A stretch of DNA of 64,000 nt from assembly GCA_023078555.1 (NCBI GenBank), contig CM041204.1, forward strand, positions 4,246,430-4,310,429, in the 5' to 3' direction. The notes under the pieces are model-generated. The model did not search any database and was not told where the DNA came from. It saw only the letters and a list, made by a program, of their open reading frames with translations. This DNA comes from Ulva prolifera (Eukaryota; Chlorophyta; Ulvophyceae; Ulvales; Ulvaceae). Both the position numbers and the translations under genes were made by a program. Shown here piece by piece: positions 24,201 to 40,190 of the stretch. Positions within the stretch are counted from its first letter, which is position 1. Every line of letters starts with the position of its first letter.

Positions 24201-24294
24201 GTGCAATGGTCACGTCCACAGCGCAGCCATATTTCCCCACCTCCATGCTTTCCATTGAAGCATACAGCTTCATAATTTTACGCGACATCTCCAT
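21268..24294 (-). CDS. DOT1-like SAM-dependent methyltransferase with long disordered tail
   Basis: Class I methyltransferase of the DOT1-like group; the substrate is unknown and a histone-type role is not shown. Exons: 24241-24294, 24012-24157, 23701-23875, 23392-23623, 22058-22720 and 21268-21530, giving 510 aa, all phases matching. The SAM-binding loop is VDIGGGVGR (59-67), followed by PLVHALVQPGVKTAVGLELD; the acidic residue after motif II fits cofactor binding. DPATHAYAFWEGIP lies at 132-145, and the fold ends with HMSGSNRSFTAYVFQRL near residue 200. The remaining ~300 residues are low-complexity, rich in Ser, Ala, Arg, Gln and Glu, with SPSK and SPTK sites that look like phosphorylation or nuclear signals. 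The intron after exon 3 appears to use a GC donor (AAG/GCGAGC). The tail exons are less certain than the catalytic ones. Confidence 0.78.
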
Positions 24295-25041
24295 CAGTTA
24301 GTTTGGTCGTGCGAGTTTCAGTTCGGACACGAGCTTGATTCAACCGGAGCAAATCAGAGAGCGTCCAGCGACTGGCATATAAGGAGTCTCTGCGTTTTGA
24401 ACTTCGCACTCTTGATGATGGCGGTGAAGGTGTTTACAAGGCTGTGATCACATTACTAGCTTGAAGGCCCCGTCGCCACAACTACAGAGACTGCGGGATG
24501 CTGTGCAGCTAGCACCGTGCTGCTTTGCGGCGTAACCAAACGAACTTGAGAGATGTCAGGACTCGCATGTTGTTATTTGAGTGATTTGTTTGCTCCAGTG
24601 CGGACCACAGCCCCTGTAAACATTGATGTAGCAAGGAACGCCTGGGTGATAGTACCTACCACTTTGTGCAAGACACCACACACGTGTGTCAAAACCCCGA
24701 CATGCATCTCGACACCACAACCCCTTGCACACATAAATTGGACGTGAACTCGACCAATGAAGCATCTATGCGACCATCTCCAGAGGCATGTCACTACGCA
24801 CCACCATGCAGGCGGACATCCCGTCTTGCATCCCGTCTTGCATCCACGGGCACACAGTCCAGCAGCGCAAGAGAAAGAAAGCTCACACGCTGTCAGGGAC
24901 GCAAACAAAAACGAGAGTTCGTCACTCGAGATCCACACACCATATGTCACTAAGCAATCGCATCGGTCAGTTGCGCCAATCCACTCTCCTGCCTAGGCAC
25001 ACCTGTGCCTCCTGCACCTACACGGGAGCAAACGGCCGGTG
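24295..25041. other. Intergenic region between methyltransferase and SAC phosphatase
   Basis: No supported gene. It is the upstream region of the methyltransferase and the 3' flank of the SAC gene. No TGTAA was seen near the SAC stop. Confidence 0.45.
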
Positions 25042-28000
25042 TCACAGCAATGGGTCTACAGGGCTTCCCGCCTCCGCTGGTGCCCCTGCATCAGCCAGAG
25101 CGAACGGGTCCTGGTGTCCTGGGGGACTCTGGCCGCCCCCCTCTCCTGGATCAACAGGAGCGATCTCCACGAACGAGCTCAGCCGGCCAGCGGAGCTGTG
25201 CGTCGCGTCCACCCCCATCCCGGCACCAGTAAAAAACGGATTCCCAGGGGTTGCACCAGGCACCACACCGCCGTCAAACAGCAAGGGCCCCCCCGGCGCC
25301 TCACCAGAAGCCGGGCTGGTGACATTTGCCGCCAGCCCAGCTGCAAACGGATCCAATGGCGCGGCCACCACCGCGGAGCCATCTGCACTGGGCGTGCCTT
25401 CATTATCGTCAAACCGCAAAAGGTCCATCCCTGCGACGTCGATGGATCCGGAGCCACCCGTGTGGCGAGCCATCGGGAGATCCGACATGCTGCTCTTGTG
25501 GCTCCGCGACGGAGACTGGAAGCCGGAGGCGGCGCGCGAAGGGCGGTGGGGTGGTGCCGCGCTGGTGGATATTGCAGGCTCGGACACCCACGTTGAAGGC
25601 CGTGGCGCCACCGGCTCTGCGTCAGCCGCGGCACCACGCGGCGCGTCTGCCGGTGACGCCGTCACTGCATCCGGCACCTCGACCGACAGCTGCTCCACCG
25701 GCGGCATGACCGCCGACTCCTGCGGGGACGTGAGGTCTGGCAGCAGCCGCGGCGGCGCCGGCGGCACCGGCCGCCGCGCCGCCAGTGGCGACGACGCCGC
25801 CGGGAGCCGCGCGCCGCGCCCGGAGGCCGGCGAAGCCGGTCCGCTATCGCGGGGCGACACCAGTGCGGTGCCGCGGCTCGGCCATGGCCGGTCGGCGAGG
25901 CAATCTTCGTCCGACCCGGAGTCCTCATCATCGGCAATCGGCAGTTCGCTGGCCTCTGCAGCGAGGCTCGCGGCGGTCGCCGTGTTGGCGGCGATCGCCT
26001 CGGCTTCTCCATTGCCGCCGGTGGTGCCGAGGATGAGCTCGAAGATGGAGTGTGTGCGGTCGTCGGTAACTATGTTCTTGAATCGCCGTGTGACCGCCGT
26101 GTGCGCGTTGTTCAAGAACCCTGTCACACCTTGAGTCCCGACGCCCTCACTCTGCACAGCAGCACGCAGTCACTCCTGTGCCCCGCCAAAGCGCCTCCAC
26201 GCCGCTCATTGAACCACCAAGCGGCCGCGCTCAATCAGCCGTACACTTGCGCAATCTGAGAGTCAGTCGTTCCTTTCCTGGCAGCATCGCACCAGGAGGA
26301 GGTCCAGCTGCGACGAGTGCATCGCCGCGGAGCCCGTGTACAGCTCAGCGTTCTTGTCCCCGGACACCCGGAAGAGCTCCTTGTACACGGCCAGCAGCTG
26401 CGGGTGCGTAAGCATGCGGATCGCGTCGACGGGCTGCTTGAGCACCTGCCACTCGGCCCACGCCGGCGGCGGGTCCCACTGCACGGTCCGCGAGTCGTGG
26501 TTGACAAAAACATCGCGCTTGCCGGTTGGCGCACCCTGCGGCCACGGCACACTCTTGCGCTCCCACCACGTGCCGTCGGACGCCTGGATGTGCGTCGGGG
26601 CGGGCATCGGGGCGACTGGCGGCGCCGCGGCGTCGCCGCCGGCATCTGCAACTGACAGCTCTGCTCAGACATGGAGCGTGGGCTGCGGGGGGGCAGCTGC
26701 TGCATGGAGGCACTGGTGCGGGAGTGATGACCTACCAGTGCTGCTTGCACGCACACACCACGTACACATGCAAACGGACAAGGTCAAGCATCACTCGTTC
26801 CGGGCTCCTTGCCTCGTCGGGGGATCGTCAGTCCAGAGGGCAACCCACAAGCAGTTTATACAGGCATGCCCAGGTACAGAATTGCACTGCAGACACGGTA
26901 GTGCTGTCCAGCCATCGCATCACAAACTTCCTGCACTGCAAGCACCACCCGAAGCATGCAGCGAGCTGGCGCCGCACCAGCCGCCTCCGACCCGGAACCG
27001 TTCTGGCCAGCCCCCGGCGACGCTGTCCCCGCCCCCCCGCCGCCGCTCCGCTTCCCGAGCCCCGAGAGGTTCGACCCCGAGGTGCTGGTCATCATACCCT
27101 GCGCCATCGAGCCCATGCGCGAAGCAAACGTGCCCAGCAGCTTCGTGGCCTTCTGCACCCCGCGGCCCGCCCCCGCACCCACGCTGACGTCCCGCAGCGG
27201 CACACCCCCCGGCCCCGGCAGCATGCCCTCGTACCGGTGCCCCACCAGCTGCAGCCCCATCGCCCGCGCCTGCTCCAGCAGCACCTGGAAGGCAGAGTAG
27301 TACGACGCGACGTTCGTCCGGTCCAGCGAGTCCGCGCAGTTGAACCGGAAAACGCCCTGCTGCCGCCGCTGCCGCCGCGCCACGAGGCCGTGGCCGTACA
27401 GCGTCTCGTCTGCAGCCGCGTCGGCCGCCGCCGCGACCACGAAGTGCCCCTGCGTGAAGCCGAACTGCCGCAGGTAGCGCTCTGTCGAGCCCCAGAGGAT
27501 CTGCACGACGGGTGCGAGCCCGCCGTGCGTGCTCGCGAGTTCGTGCCAGTCGAGGCCGATGTTCACGATGTCCATGCCGCACTCGCGCTGCAGCGCGGCC
27601 ATGAGGTCGCAGAAGGCGGAGTAGAGCTTCGCCTCGGAGCGGTCGCGGTCCATGGAGCCCTTGCGGAGGAGGTTCACGACGGCGATGGGGAAGCGGCGGC
27701 TCGCGTCGCGCTGCGCGGGAGTGAGCCCGGGGCGGGACGCCCCCGCCGCCGCGTCTTCGGCCTGGGCGTCCACCTCCGCCTGCGGGAGGGAGAGGTGCTT
27801 GTAGCGGAGCTGCAGCCGTCGGAAGTACCTGCAGGCTCCGGGAGATGATGGCTTCCATCTGTCATCAGCGTCAGCGACGGCAGATCAAGCATGCAGTGCA
27901 CTTTGGAGGGTAGCTACTTGCTTGTTCTGCAGCTGACTCTCCGGAAAGAGCGCCATGCATGGCAGAGTCGCCGAGACTCAGACGATGTCTGATCGAACTT

Positions 28001-29940
28001 GTTTCTCGCTGCAGCTATTCCCGCTTGTCGATCGCCTGCCACGCTCGCACATCTAGCTCGTGCGCCATTTCCCTGTTCAAAATGGGGCAGACACGTCGTG
28101 TTACACGTCCGTGCATGCGTGCCCTCATACATTTGCAGCCCATCCCACACCAATGCGCACAGCAGGAGCGCCGGTGCAGGCACTGGGCAGCGAGGAGATG
28201 GCAGGCACACACACCTCCGGGAGCCCTCAAAGGTGCGCTGCGCCTCGATCGCGATCGCCGTGCCGACTCCGTTCGGCTTCACCGTCTGGCTCCACCGCAG
28301 CGGCACCGAGCCGCGGCGCCAGACGTAGCTCGACCACTGCGCGCCGTCGACGATGATGATCTGCTCGCACTCAATCTCGTTCGCCGGCGCGGACAGCGAG
28401 TTCAACCCGCGCGCCTTGTACCTGCACATGCACCGCACCCATGCATGTGTGCATGCATGTGTGCTCGCGCCGATCAGACATGCCAGAGACACGGTCAGGC
28501 AGCTCGAGCCCGAGGCCGACTTGGGGCCGCGTTGAGGCGGCAGCGCCCGTGCGTGATGGCACATGCCTCGACACCGCTGAGAGGGTTGGGGGGGCGCGCG
28601 CGCACCGGGTGCCTGCGTGCAGGCGGGAGCGCCTCGCAAAGAGCACGAGGTCAAACAGCTTGCCGTGCAGGTCGGGCAGGGTGCGGCGCTCCGCGAGGCC
28701 CTGGAGGAGGTACGGCGCGACGTTGGGCAGGCCGATGCGGCGGAAGGGCTGCGTGAGGTAGGAGTTCCAGACGAACTCCCAGCACGGCTCGGTGGCGGGG
28801 GCGTCGGAGGGGAACGGCCGCGTGAGGTCGACGGTCTCGCAGAAGTAGTGGTACCCCGCGATGGGGAACTCTGTGAGCATTTCGCCGAGGCGGTAGTCGC
28901 CCTCGGGGTCGCCTGTGCGGATCTGAACGGCACTCGGGCGGGGGCACTGAAGCAGGTGCTTGCACTGGATATGAGAGGCGGCTTGTGTACATGCGGTCCA
29001 GTGTCTGACAGCAAACAGTATTTGGACATGAATCTCTGGCATCTGCCCGAGACTCAAGTAAAGCACTTGCATGCCTTGCATCGAGACCGCTGGCCATCGT
29101 GAGCGAGCAGGCCTTTGTCGAAGTGCAGACTCGGAAGACACATTGAGTATGCACAGGGCAGGTTAGTACTACGAGAAGCCGCTACGTTCGTTTGTGCATC
29201 CACTCTGAATAGCGCTCCCTGGTTGCTGAAAAATAAATGCACACGGACTGAATGTCCATCGGAATCTACACAGAACTGATCTGGAAGTTTCACAGAAGCA
29301 CACCTGAAGCGGTATACATTCCCATTGTACTGCAGTGATGTTGTAGACGCAGTGATTGCCTGGAAGCTGAACTGCTGGGCGATTGTTAATGTCTGTGGCA
29401 AGCAGAATCCACAGGTTGCAGGCGACGACCACACATCCCAATACTACTTTACCGATTGCTTTCACCTGCACAAAGGACACAGAAGGTACCGGTGTTAATA
29501 TGTGTGCTGAGGTCGGGCAGGTGCTGCAGGGGCCCTCCATCACCCAATCACTGGTACAAGACAGCAAAGAACCCTCAGAGGCACAGAGGCTGCTGAACAA
29601 GGTAAAACACGGAGTGGGGCCTCACGTTGACTCTTCCATGCGACTGAAGAAACTTTCTAGCATCTTCCTGCAGGACAATCCGGCCTGTGTGTGTGTGTGT
29701 GTGTGCCAAGATGCACTCTTCAGCAGTTCGGTGCAGCAACTGGGGAAACATTAAGGGCGTACCATGCTCGGGAAGACATCAATCCCAGGCTCGTTCTCGA
29801 AGAAAAGGAAACCTGTCTTGGGGTCGATTTTCACCAACACGACATCCCAGTTCCTGCATCAGCCAGTCCCTGAGTATCATCGTTCGTCCGGTGATACACG
29901 TCAGACAGAACATCAAGCGCAAGGATCATATACACATGGT
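25042..29940 (-). CDS. SAC-domain phosphoinositide phosphatase, SAC9-like
   Basis: Predicted phosphoinositide phosphatase acting on endomembranes or plasma membrane. Supported exons: 29763-29853, 29304-29465, 28606-28922, 28215-28421, 26978-27828, 26293-26645 and 25042-26151 (about 1030 aa plus an unresolved N-terminus starting near 29940). The SAC fold is seen in YHYFCETVDLTRPFP, EFVWNSYLTQPF, LLQGLAERR and YVWRRGSVPLRWSQ. The catalytic CX5R motif is NCADSLDRTN. The next exon has a WW-like segment (tryptophans at TWW, then VFVNHDSRTVQWDPP) followed by LYTGSAAMHS. The pairing of SAC with WW and this segment is typical of plant SAC9. The last exon adds a 330-residue Pro/Ala/Ser-rich tail with clathrin-box-like LLRFD, DPF twice, NPF and terminal DPLL. 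The gene is shorter than Arabidopsis SAC9 (about 1630 aa). Confidence 0.85.
29686..29705. repeat. TG dinucleotide microsatellite
   Basis: Ten TG units lie in an intron of the SAC phosphatase gene. Confidence 0.95.
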
Positions 29941-31366
29941 CTGCAGTCCTGAATAACTCACCTTGTGGCAGACGAAATTGCAAGAAGGTATTCTTGCGTG
30001 CTAGGGGCGCGTCGGGGTACAAGCACGAGCAGCTCACAGGACGAGTTGTTCATGATGCTCATACCATGGGCAGCCATCAGGTCCCCCGACACTGCAAAAC
30101 GTCACCAATGTGGAGCTGCTGCAGCAAGCACAAGGATGCGCTTGGTTTGCGCACTTCCTGTCTTGGTGATCGGGCTAAAGCTGAGCAACAGGCCGGCGCG
30201 TTTGGAGAGGCACGCCGCTTGGGCTGTCACGTACAGCGATCACAACATAAAGAGGTTGATCAAAATTCCGAAGATCAACTGGCCGTTGATCTAATGTGAT
30301 CCTGCCGCTGTACGCCGAAGTGGTCTGCATTTGTATCACATGGTTGTACTCCTCTCCTAAAAATGCACTGCGCCACACGTCCATGCAAAATCCCTTCCGC
30401 TGGTTCTTGAAACTGTCAAGGATGGCGCTTTGAGGATGCGTGCAAAAGCAGGCGAACTCCACGTTGGCACTCCAGCCACTCTTCAAAAAGCTTGAGCAGG
30501 ACATGCTTGGCGCAGAGTTCCGGCCAGTCTAGCTTGCAGCTACATGGTACCCAGATAGCAGCACATTTCGTCATTAGCAGGTGCTGTGTGTGCATGATTG
30601 CAAGTCTCAAGGTGTCCCCGCTGCCGTGGTCGATGCCACCCAATGCACATAACATGCGCGGTGCTGAGATCACCTGGCGGCAAGGCATGCACTCAACGCC
30701 GGACCTACGACATGGCAAGCCATCGTAATGTTTGAGGCTCATGTGTGCAGCTACTTAATGTGGAAAGCTGTGTATGGCGCGTGCCACGGCAGCCTTCTGT
30801 TCTCTCAGGTCCCACTGATGTAGCTACGTGCACTGCATCGCTGTACAGCTGTCAGGACCCCAGGCATTTCAGGTGCCATCATGTGAACAGAGAACGTGTG
30901 TGATGTATATTCCAGGTAACTTTGAAATTTTTGCAACGAATATTGCATGATCAACAATCTCAATATGCAATCCCGAAAACGCCGTAGCCCACAGGAAACA
31001 TGGATTTGACGACGTCAGAGGCGATAATCTGATAAGCATGTCGTCTTCACCAACATCTCCAAAGACCCTGAGCACAGCCCCTTCTAGGGCAGACATATCC
31101 ACTGACATTACAAGCAATAATCGTGCCTGCTTCCTACACCATTATCCTCATTGTTGTCGATCGCTGTTGATCGGGAAGATGCTACCTGAATATGTACCCA
31201 ACAACAATGCCACTGCAGCAGGCAGATGAAAAATATTACTAGCAGCTGGATAAGTAGTACATACAGCCACATCCCTGTTCTGAAGCACCTACCCCATCAT
31301 ACTATAGAACTGGCTACCCCATCAAAATACAGCAATGCTCGCTTCAACAAACACACAACTAACGGT
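29941..31366. other. Region with possible unassigned minus-strand exons
   Basis: Between the SAC gene and the sigma factor, short minus-strand frames look protein-like: around 30420-30530 (CAKHVLLKLFEEWLECQRG) and 30869-31117. They may be 5' exons of the SAC gene or a separate gene, and no junctions could be fixed. TTACA at 31108-31112 (minus TGTAA) is a candidate poly(A) signal for the sigma factor. Confidence 0.4.
30869..31117 (-). CDS. Hypothetical protein or exon, 82 codons
   Basis: An open minus-strand frame ending in TGA encodes a stretch of mixed hydrophobic and acidic composition (VLRVFGDVGEDDMLIRLSP, then hydrophobic strands). An in-frame ATG gives about 78 residues. No family is recognised. 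It overlaps the likely 3' UTR of the sigma factor, so it could also be coincidental; base composition is closer to AT-rich spacer than to confident exons nearby. Confidence 0.25.
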   Translation of the reverse strand: MLVMSVDMSALEGAVLRVFGDVGEDDMLIRLSPLTSSNPCFLWATAFSGLHIEIVDHAIFVAKISKLPGIYITHVLCSHDGT

Positions 31367-33139
31367 TCAGATCAAGTCCTGACTCTGCTCCTGAAGGAAC
31401 TCCTGCCGCCATGGCTTAGCCAATTTGCGCAAAGCACCATCACAAATCTGGCGCACGCGCTCAGTTGAGAGGTTGTATGCAGCCGCGATCTCTGCATATG
31501 TGATGGTACGGCCCTCTGCGTTGAGGCCATAACGCAACCGCAGAATGTTACTTTCCCGAGCATCAAGCGTTGCCAGCAGGGATTCAAGGCTTCTTAACGC
31601 TACCTGTTCCTTGACCTCTGCCTCATACTCACCTTCCGCACCCGCCGAGTGATTCTCGTCACCACCCATGGCTGCCCCGACGCAGTACTCTAGCCAGGTG
31701 TCATCGTTTGAGTCAAACACAGGAGCATCCAGATCGAAAGATGGAAGCCCGGCCTTCATCACCCGTGCAACTACTGCCTCACTGACGCCCACGTCTGCTG
31801 CCAGGGCTTTGTGCATGGCCTCAGGATTGACATTGAAGTGGTCTTGAACGGCTGCACGTTCGCCCGGCGGTAAGCGGGCAAGCATCCTCTCCTTCGCCTT
31901 CATCAGCTTGGCAAGCGTGTAGTGGGCACCAGCGGGCATCAAGATCAGGCGGGACTCAGCAACTATGCATTTTCGAATATCTCGCAGAACGTAATGGAAC
32001 GCGAATGATGAGAACTTGCAGTCCCGAGAGAGGTCGAAACGGTCGATGGCATCTGAAAGCCCATGTGTCGCCTCTGCCATGAGAAAAGGGACACTGAAGC
32101 CGGATCGAGTATACTTACGAGCCAAAGCAGCTACAAGGCGTAAGTTAAATTGAAACAGAACATCATGGGCCCGATGCGCTTGCTCAATGATGCTCTCCGC
32201 GGAAGCAGCCGAGACAGACATGGCCTTGGACAATATGGCCACGTCCTCCGGTGTAATGTCCCCCCGATAGCGCACAGAGTGCGCTGTGCAGCGTCCCACG
32301 AGGACAAAGAGCTTTCTTTCCTCTTCGCGGCTCAGGAGTCGCAACGTTCTGCTGCTCAGCCTGCAAGCGTGGGTGTTTGAGGTTCCGGAAAAAGAAACAC
32401 GCTGTCATTCGTGATCGGCAGACAACCCACAAAATAGCGTCCCCCGAATAAGCAAGCGATACCGCGGCAGGATGGAAAGTTGGCTATCACAAGGTAACAG
32501 CCAACGACGTACACGGGCAGAATCATACCCGCCATGGTCAACGCCAATAGTCGACACTTCAGATTCCAGTGCACTGAGGAATGTATCAGCTGCCACAAAT
32601 CCTGCTGCTCTCTTAGGCTTGCTAGCTGATGTGCGAGCGGGACAGCTTGACCTCCTCACGCGCCGTGTGCGCTTCTTCGCAGAATACACAACCTTGGATG
32701 GAGCTGCTTCCCAACCACTCTCCAGAGCTGATCTGGCAGAGTCACTAGAGTGATGCAGGCGCAATTCGAACACCTCCTCCATCCCAGGCGTCGCTATGCC
32801 GTCCCTGGAACGCAATCGATCCAGCTTGGCAGGATCAGGGCTTCGTCGTGTGGGAACACGGTGCATCGCCATCATGTCTTGTTGTAACGGAACATCTGCT
32901 GCTACTGCGGCATTGATTGATCTCTTTGCAGCCTGGACTGCCGCTGTCCGCGAGGGGGCAGTGCCATGAACACACGGGGAAGCTGAGCCCCTTCCATGCT
33001 TTACCCAGCTCATGCCGATAGGTCCTGATATATACTCCGGAAAGGTACTCTGGATGCGCAAGACGGTAGCGTGTGTGGCACTGTGACCGCTGCTCTCAAA
33101 CAAGTGAGTGCAATATGAGTTCGTCGGGTATAAAATCAT
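31367..33139 (-). CDS. SIG: Plastid RNA polymerase sigma-70 factor
   Basis: Nuclear-encoded sigma factor that directs the plastid-encoded RNA polymerase to promoters. Exons: 32529-33139 and 31367-32360, joined in phase (534 aa from ATG 33139; 492 aa from ATG 33013, MSWVKHGRGS, which may be the better transit-peptide start). The N-terminal ~200 residues are basic and Ser-rich. Region 1.2 begins near LSREEERKLF. Region 2 runs from FQFNLRLVAALARKY through KFSSFAFHYVLRDI, region 3 follows, and region 4 is complete (LDARESNILRLRYGL, then TERVRQICDGALRKL with the helix-turn-helix). The aromatic motif of region 2.3 departs from the usual YAYWWIRQ: tryptophans 1 and 2 are His and Tyr. Which algal SIG subtype this is cannot be decided. 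TTACA lies about 255 bp past the stop. Confidence 0.93.
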
Positions 33140-36100
33140 TCAGGCATCCGCGGACAGGGCAGGCATGTTTGGTGAAACTATGCTGGTCGGGGACTTTGCA
33201 TCATACGGTAGCATTGCGGAATGCTTGTCAGGGAATCCTGGTGAATTGATCTTTACCAACACGCAATCTCCGGCATGCATGACGGGCTGCCGAGTCGGTG
33301 AGGATTGTGAAAAACGAAGATTCTGTAGCCTTCCATGGCTACCATTGTCGCAGTAAATCCAGCGAATCTGGGATATGCTACATGTCTCCATCTACAATCT
33401 CAAGCGATGCGCATCTGTTTTCGTCCGCAGAGAAGAACCTGGATTGTGCGTCTGCCATAGCTCTCCATAGCGCGTTGCCATTCTCGGGGTTGAGTGCTGA
33501 TCGCGAAATTCCGGTATGCGTAGCCCTACCGGTGATCATAGCATGCGACCAAAACATTGCCGTAATCTGGTTTTGCAGCAGCATCAGTACCTATCGCTGC
33601 TGTTCGTGATAGTATCCAATGCATGATCGCGCTGCCCAGGCCGCAATGGTCTGTTTTCAGCAATTTCTCCGGCGTCCAACCGTTTCTGTGGCATCCATAG
33701 CTACATTGGCTTGCGAACGACATACCCTGGAGTTGTCTGTACCGGGACATTCGATGGCCGTGTGTGCGGCTATGCAAGTGCCGCAGCGAGTCGTGTGACA
33801 CCGCCGAGTTGACAGATTGTGTAGACGGGGCAAGAGTAGCACGGCATCAGTAAGGAGGCGGCGCCTGTGACCACAGGTATGGAGCTGTGAGTCCTCTGCA
33901 ACGCCACAGCTTGATGCTCTGCTGATACATTCGACAGACAAACTCCAGCCCACTGAAGCCATCGACACGTCTAGGCGTACTTGGCCATCACCACCACAGA
34001 ACGTTCGTGTACATCTTGTGTGTTTCAGCTTCAACATCAACAGTTCAAACGGAATCAGTGTCTGCGCGCTCTCTTGGCACTCACTCAGTATGGCTGAGCT
34101 TGTGTCCCCCAATGGCGCTGCTCCCCTCCTCGGGACCCAGGCACAAGCATCAGGATGATTAGCGAAACACTGGCCTGACTTCAGTGATGCCTCGACGCCG
34201 ATGGTTCTTTGCCAGCGTGAGCGTGCTCTGGTAATCCTGCAGAGGCTGTCAGCCCCGCTGTCTAGCATTGCCTACACAATTCCGCATCTCCCTGCAGCGC
34301 GTTGACACAGCCTCAGCAGCTCCTGCTCATGAGCTCGAGGTCAGGCAGGTGTACTCCAAGCAATATGCATTTTTGCTTGCAGGGGCCAAAGCTAGCTCCA
34401 CCTGGAAGCCGTTTACCGTCCTACCATCGCATGACAATCCCAGCAGGGTCACAAAAATTACAGCGGCAACGCGACACAGCAATGCATCACACAAGTCTCA
34501 GACCATCCATTCAAATGGCCAGCCTCAGGTGCCTGCTAGTTGCTGAGCAATGAATGATGTGCTTGCTGTGACTGCAGCAGAGCAGACTGCAGAGCCTCGT
34601 GCCCGATTCATTCACAGAGCAGCTGCCTGTGTGGTATCGCGGGGTCTTCCCAGCACCACAACACCTTGCTGAAGTGACGTCCAGGTCGCGACAGCGCGGC
34701 CATGGGCAGGCGTGCCCCCGTCTCGAGCCTGCCGGAGTGCCACGGCCTGGAACCTTGCCACCTCTCGGGGCCGCCTGGGGCAGCCACCAAGGCATCCATG
34801 CCACCGCAGCGCAGCAGCCATGCCGACCCAGTGATGCTGTACGCACTCTGCATTGGTGGCTACAGGTGCACCGCTCAGGAGCCATGTATGCTCACCCCGC
34901 CACATCACCCCGACCCGACACGTCGCGCAGAGCCGCGCATGTGGGCATGTGTTACAAGAACGAAGCTGAGCGTGTCCTTGCGCTGCTTGCCGGTTTCGCA
35001 GTGCTGCCCCCCTCGCCGTCTTCACCTTTGTACTGCAAGGATGGAGCTGAATGTGACAGGCAGCACCATATGAACAGCGATGTTGCACACCCAAGCCACC
35101 ACCACACAGCACAGCACCCACGTACTTGTGTGGCTGTGTCCCCGGCTCGCCATGCTTCACCCCCATGGGCCCTTCCCTCCCCACGTCCTCACATTGTGAC
35201 CCCATCAGTGCTGGGCCATCACCCTCCATCCCCATGACTCTCCTCCGCTGCTGAGCCGCAGCGCTCACATACACAGGGAAGCCGACATGGCCGCGACGGC
35301 CGGGTTGGCATCTACTGGGGCTGATAAGGCGATATGCCACCTGCCTGGGCTGACGAGCGCAGCCCGATGCTCAGCTTCTCTCGTATCAAAGAGCAAGAGC
35401 AGCCCATGCATCACCCGTGGTGCCTCCACTCTGAGCTCACAGGCGGCCAGGCTGGGGTGCGATGTAGTGGTACTTATTTTGCTCCCCAGCGCCAGGAGCA
35501 TCAGGAAGTACTGCAGATTAAACCGGCGAGCGGGCAGCCACCCGCAAGTGCCACTGTGCACGCCAGGGGCACAGGGGCATCGTCGGAGGAGGCGGGCACA
35601 CCAGTTGATTCAGAAGGACTGTGGACGCAAATCCGAGAAGCACTTGTTGCTTTGAAAGAAATGCTGAAGCCGGGGCCCGCTAATAGTGGGCTAGAACCAA
35701 AATCTTCAACGAGTAACGGGAATTTCGCTTGGAGTTTTATTTGCCGTAGTTAAGTCAGATTTCCAATACGATAAACACGACCGCGAAAATCTTGGAGCAC
35801 AGGCCAATAAATAGCTCACGGGCACAGGGGCATGCAACAAGGGTGCTGGTGCTTCGCCTTTGAATGACCTCCACAAAGCAGCTTCATCATCGGTGACATA
35901 CGGTACTCCCTGGAGAAGGTGATTCCAGGTTGGAACCAGGTACATTTCAAACAGCAGCTGACTGGATGTCTCTTTCGAGAGGCCTTCCTGGACGGTCATG
36001 CTCCATTTGAGCTGTTGGTTTGGTATGCGATGGTATCGATCCAGTGCCACAAGGGCGCAGTGCCCCGGCAGCAACTCTCAACAGCACCGTGTGTCTTCAG

Positions 36101-36379
36101 CCTGGCCTCGGCTGAGGTTGCAAGCCAGAACCCCAACTTGACCTCGTTCGGCTCAGCTCCAACTCAAAGCAGGTCACCGTCGTACAACCACCCAGCGACG
36201 GGCCAGGCAGGCACTCATCACACTCCAGCAGTGGCCGCTCGAGCCCCAAGCACCACCCCATCCTTACACTCACATATCTGCTACACTACAAACCACCGCC
36301 ATGCCACTCATGGGCGCATGAGGCTCCGCACATAGACGAGGCCCTTCACACAACACCGGCCTGCTGGGTCTCCAGTGCA
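33140..36379. other. Long interval without a supported gene
   Basis: Several open segments look partly protein-like but none joins convincingly or matches a family. On the minus strand these are about 33190-33300 (GDCVLVKINSPGFPDK), 33380-33520 (NALWRAMADAQSRFFSADE) and 35830-36070. On the plus strand they are 34268-34546 and the end of 35334-35753 (LWTQIREALVALKEMLKPG). They may be exons of unrecognised genes or decayed elements. The sigma factor promoter should lie just above 33140. TTACA at 36264-36268 suits MetAP2. Confidence 0.4.
36264..36268 (-). terminator. Putative poly(A) signal TGTAA for MetAP2
   Basis: Minus-strand TGTAA lies 112 bp beyond the MetAP2 stop codon. Confidence 0.4.

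Positions 36380-40190
<3,811 letters not shown>

Noticed and set aside
26526..27848. 440-codon plus-strand open frame
   Set aside because: Antisense of the SAC catalytic exon and WW-like exon; composition typical of a reverse-strand shadow.
33140..33400. Possible retroelement integrase tail (GDCVLVKI on the minus strand)
   Set aside because: A single short resemblance; no reverse transcriptase, integrase core, long terminal repeats or target-site duplications were seen.
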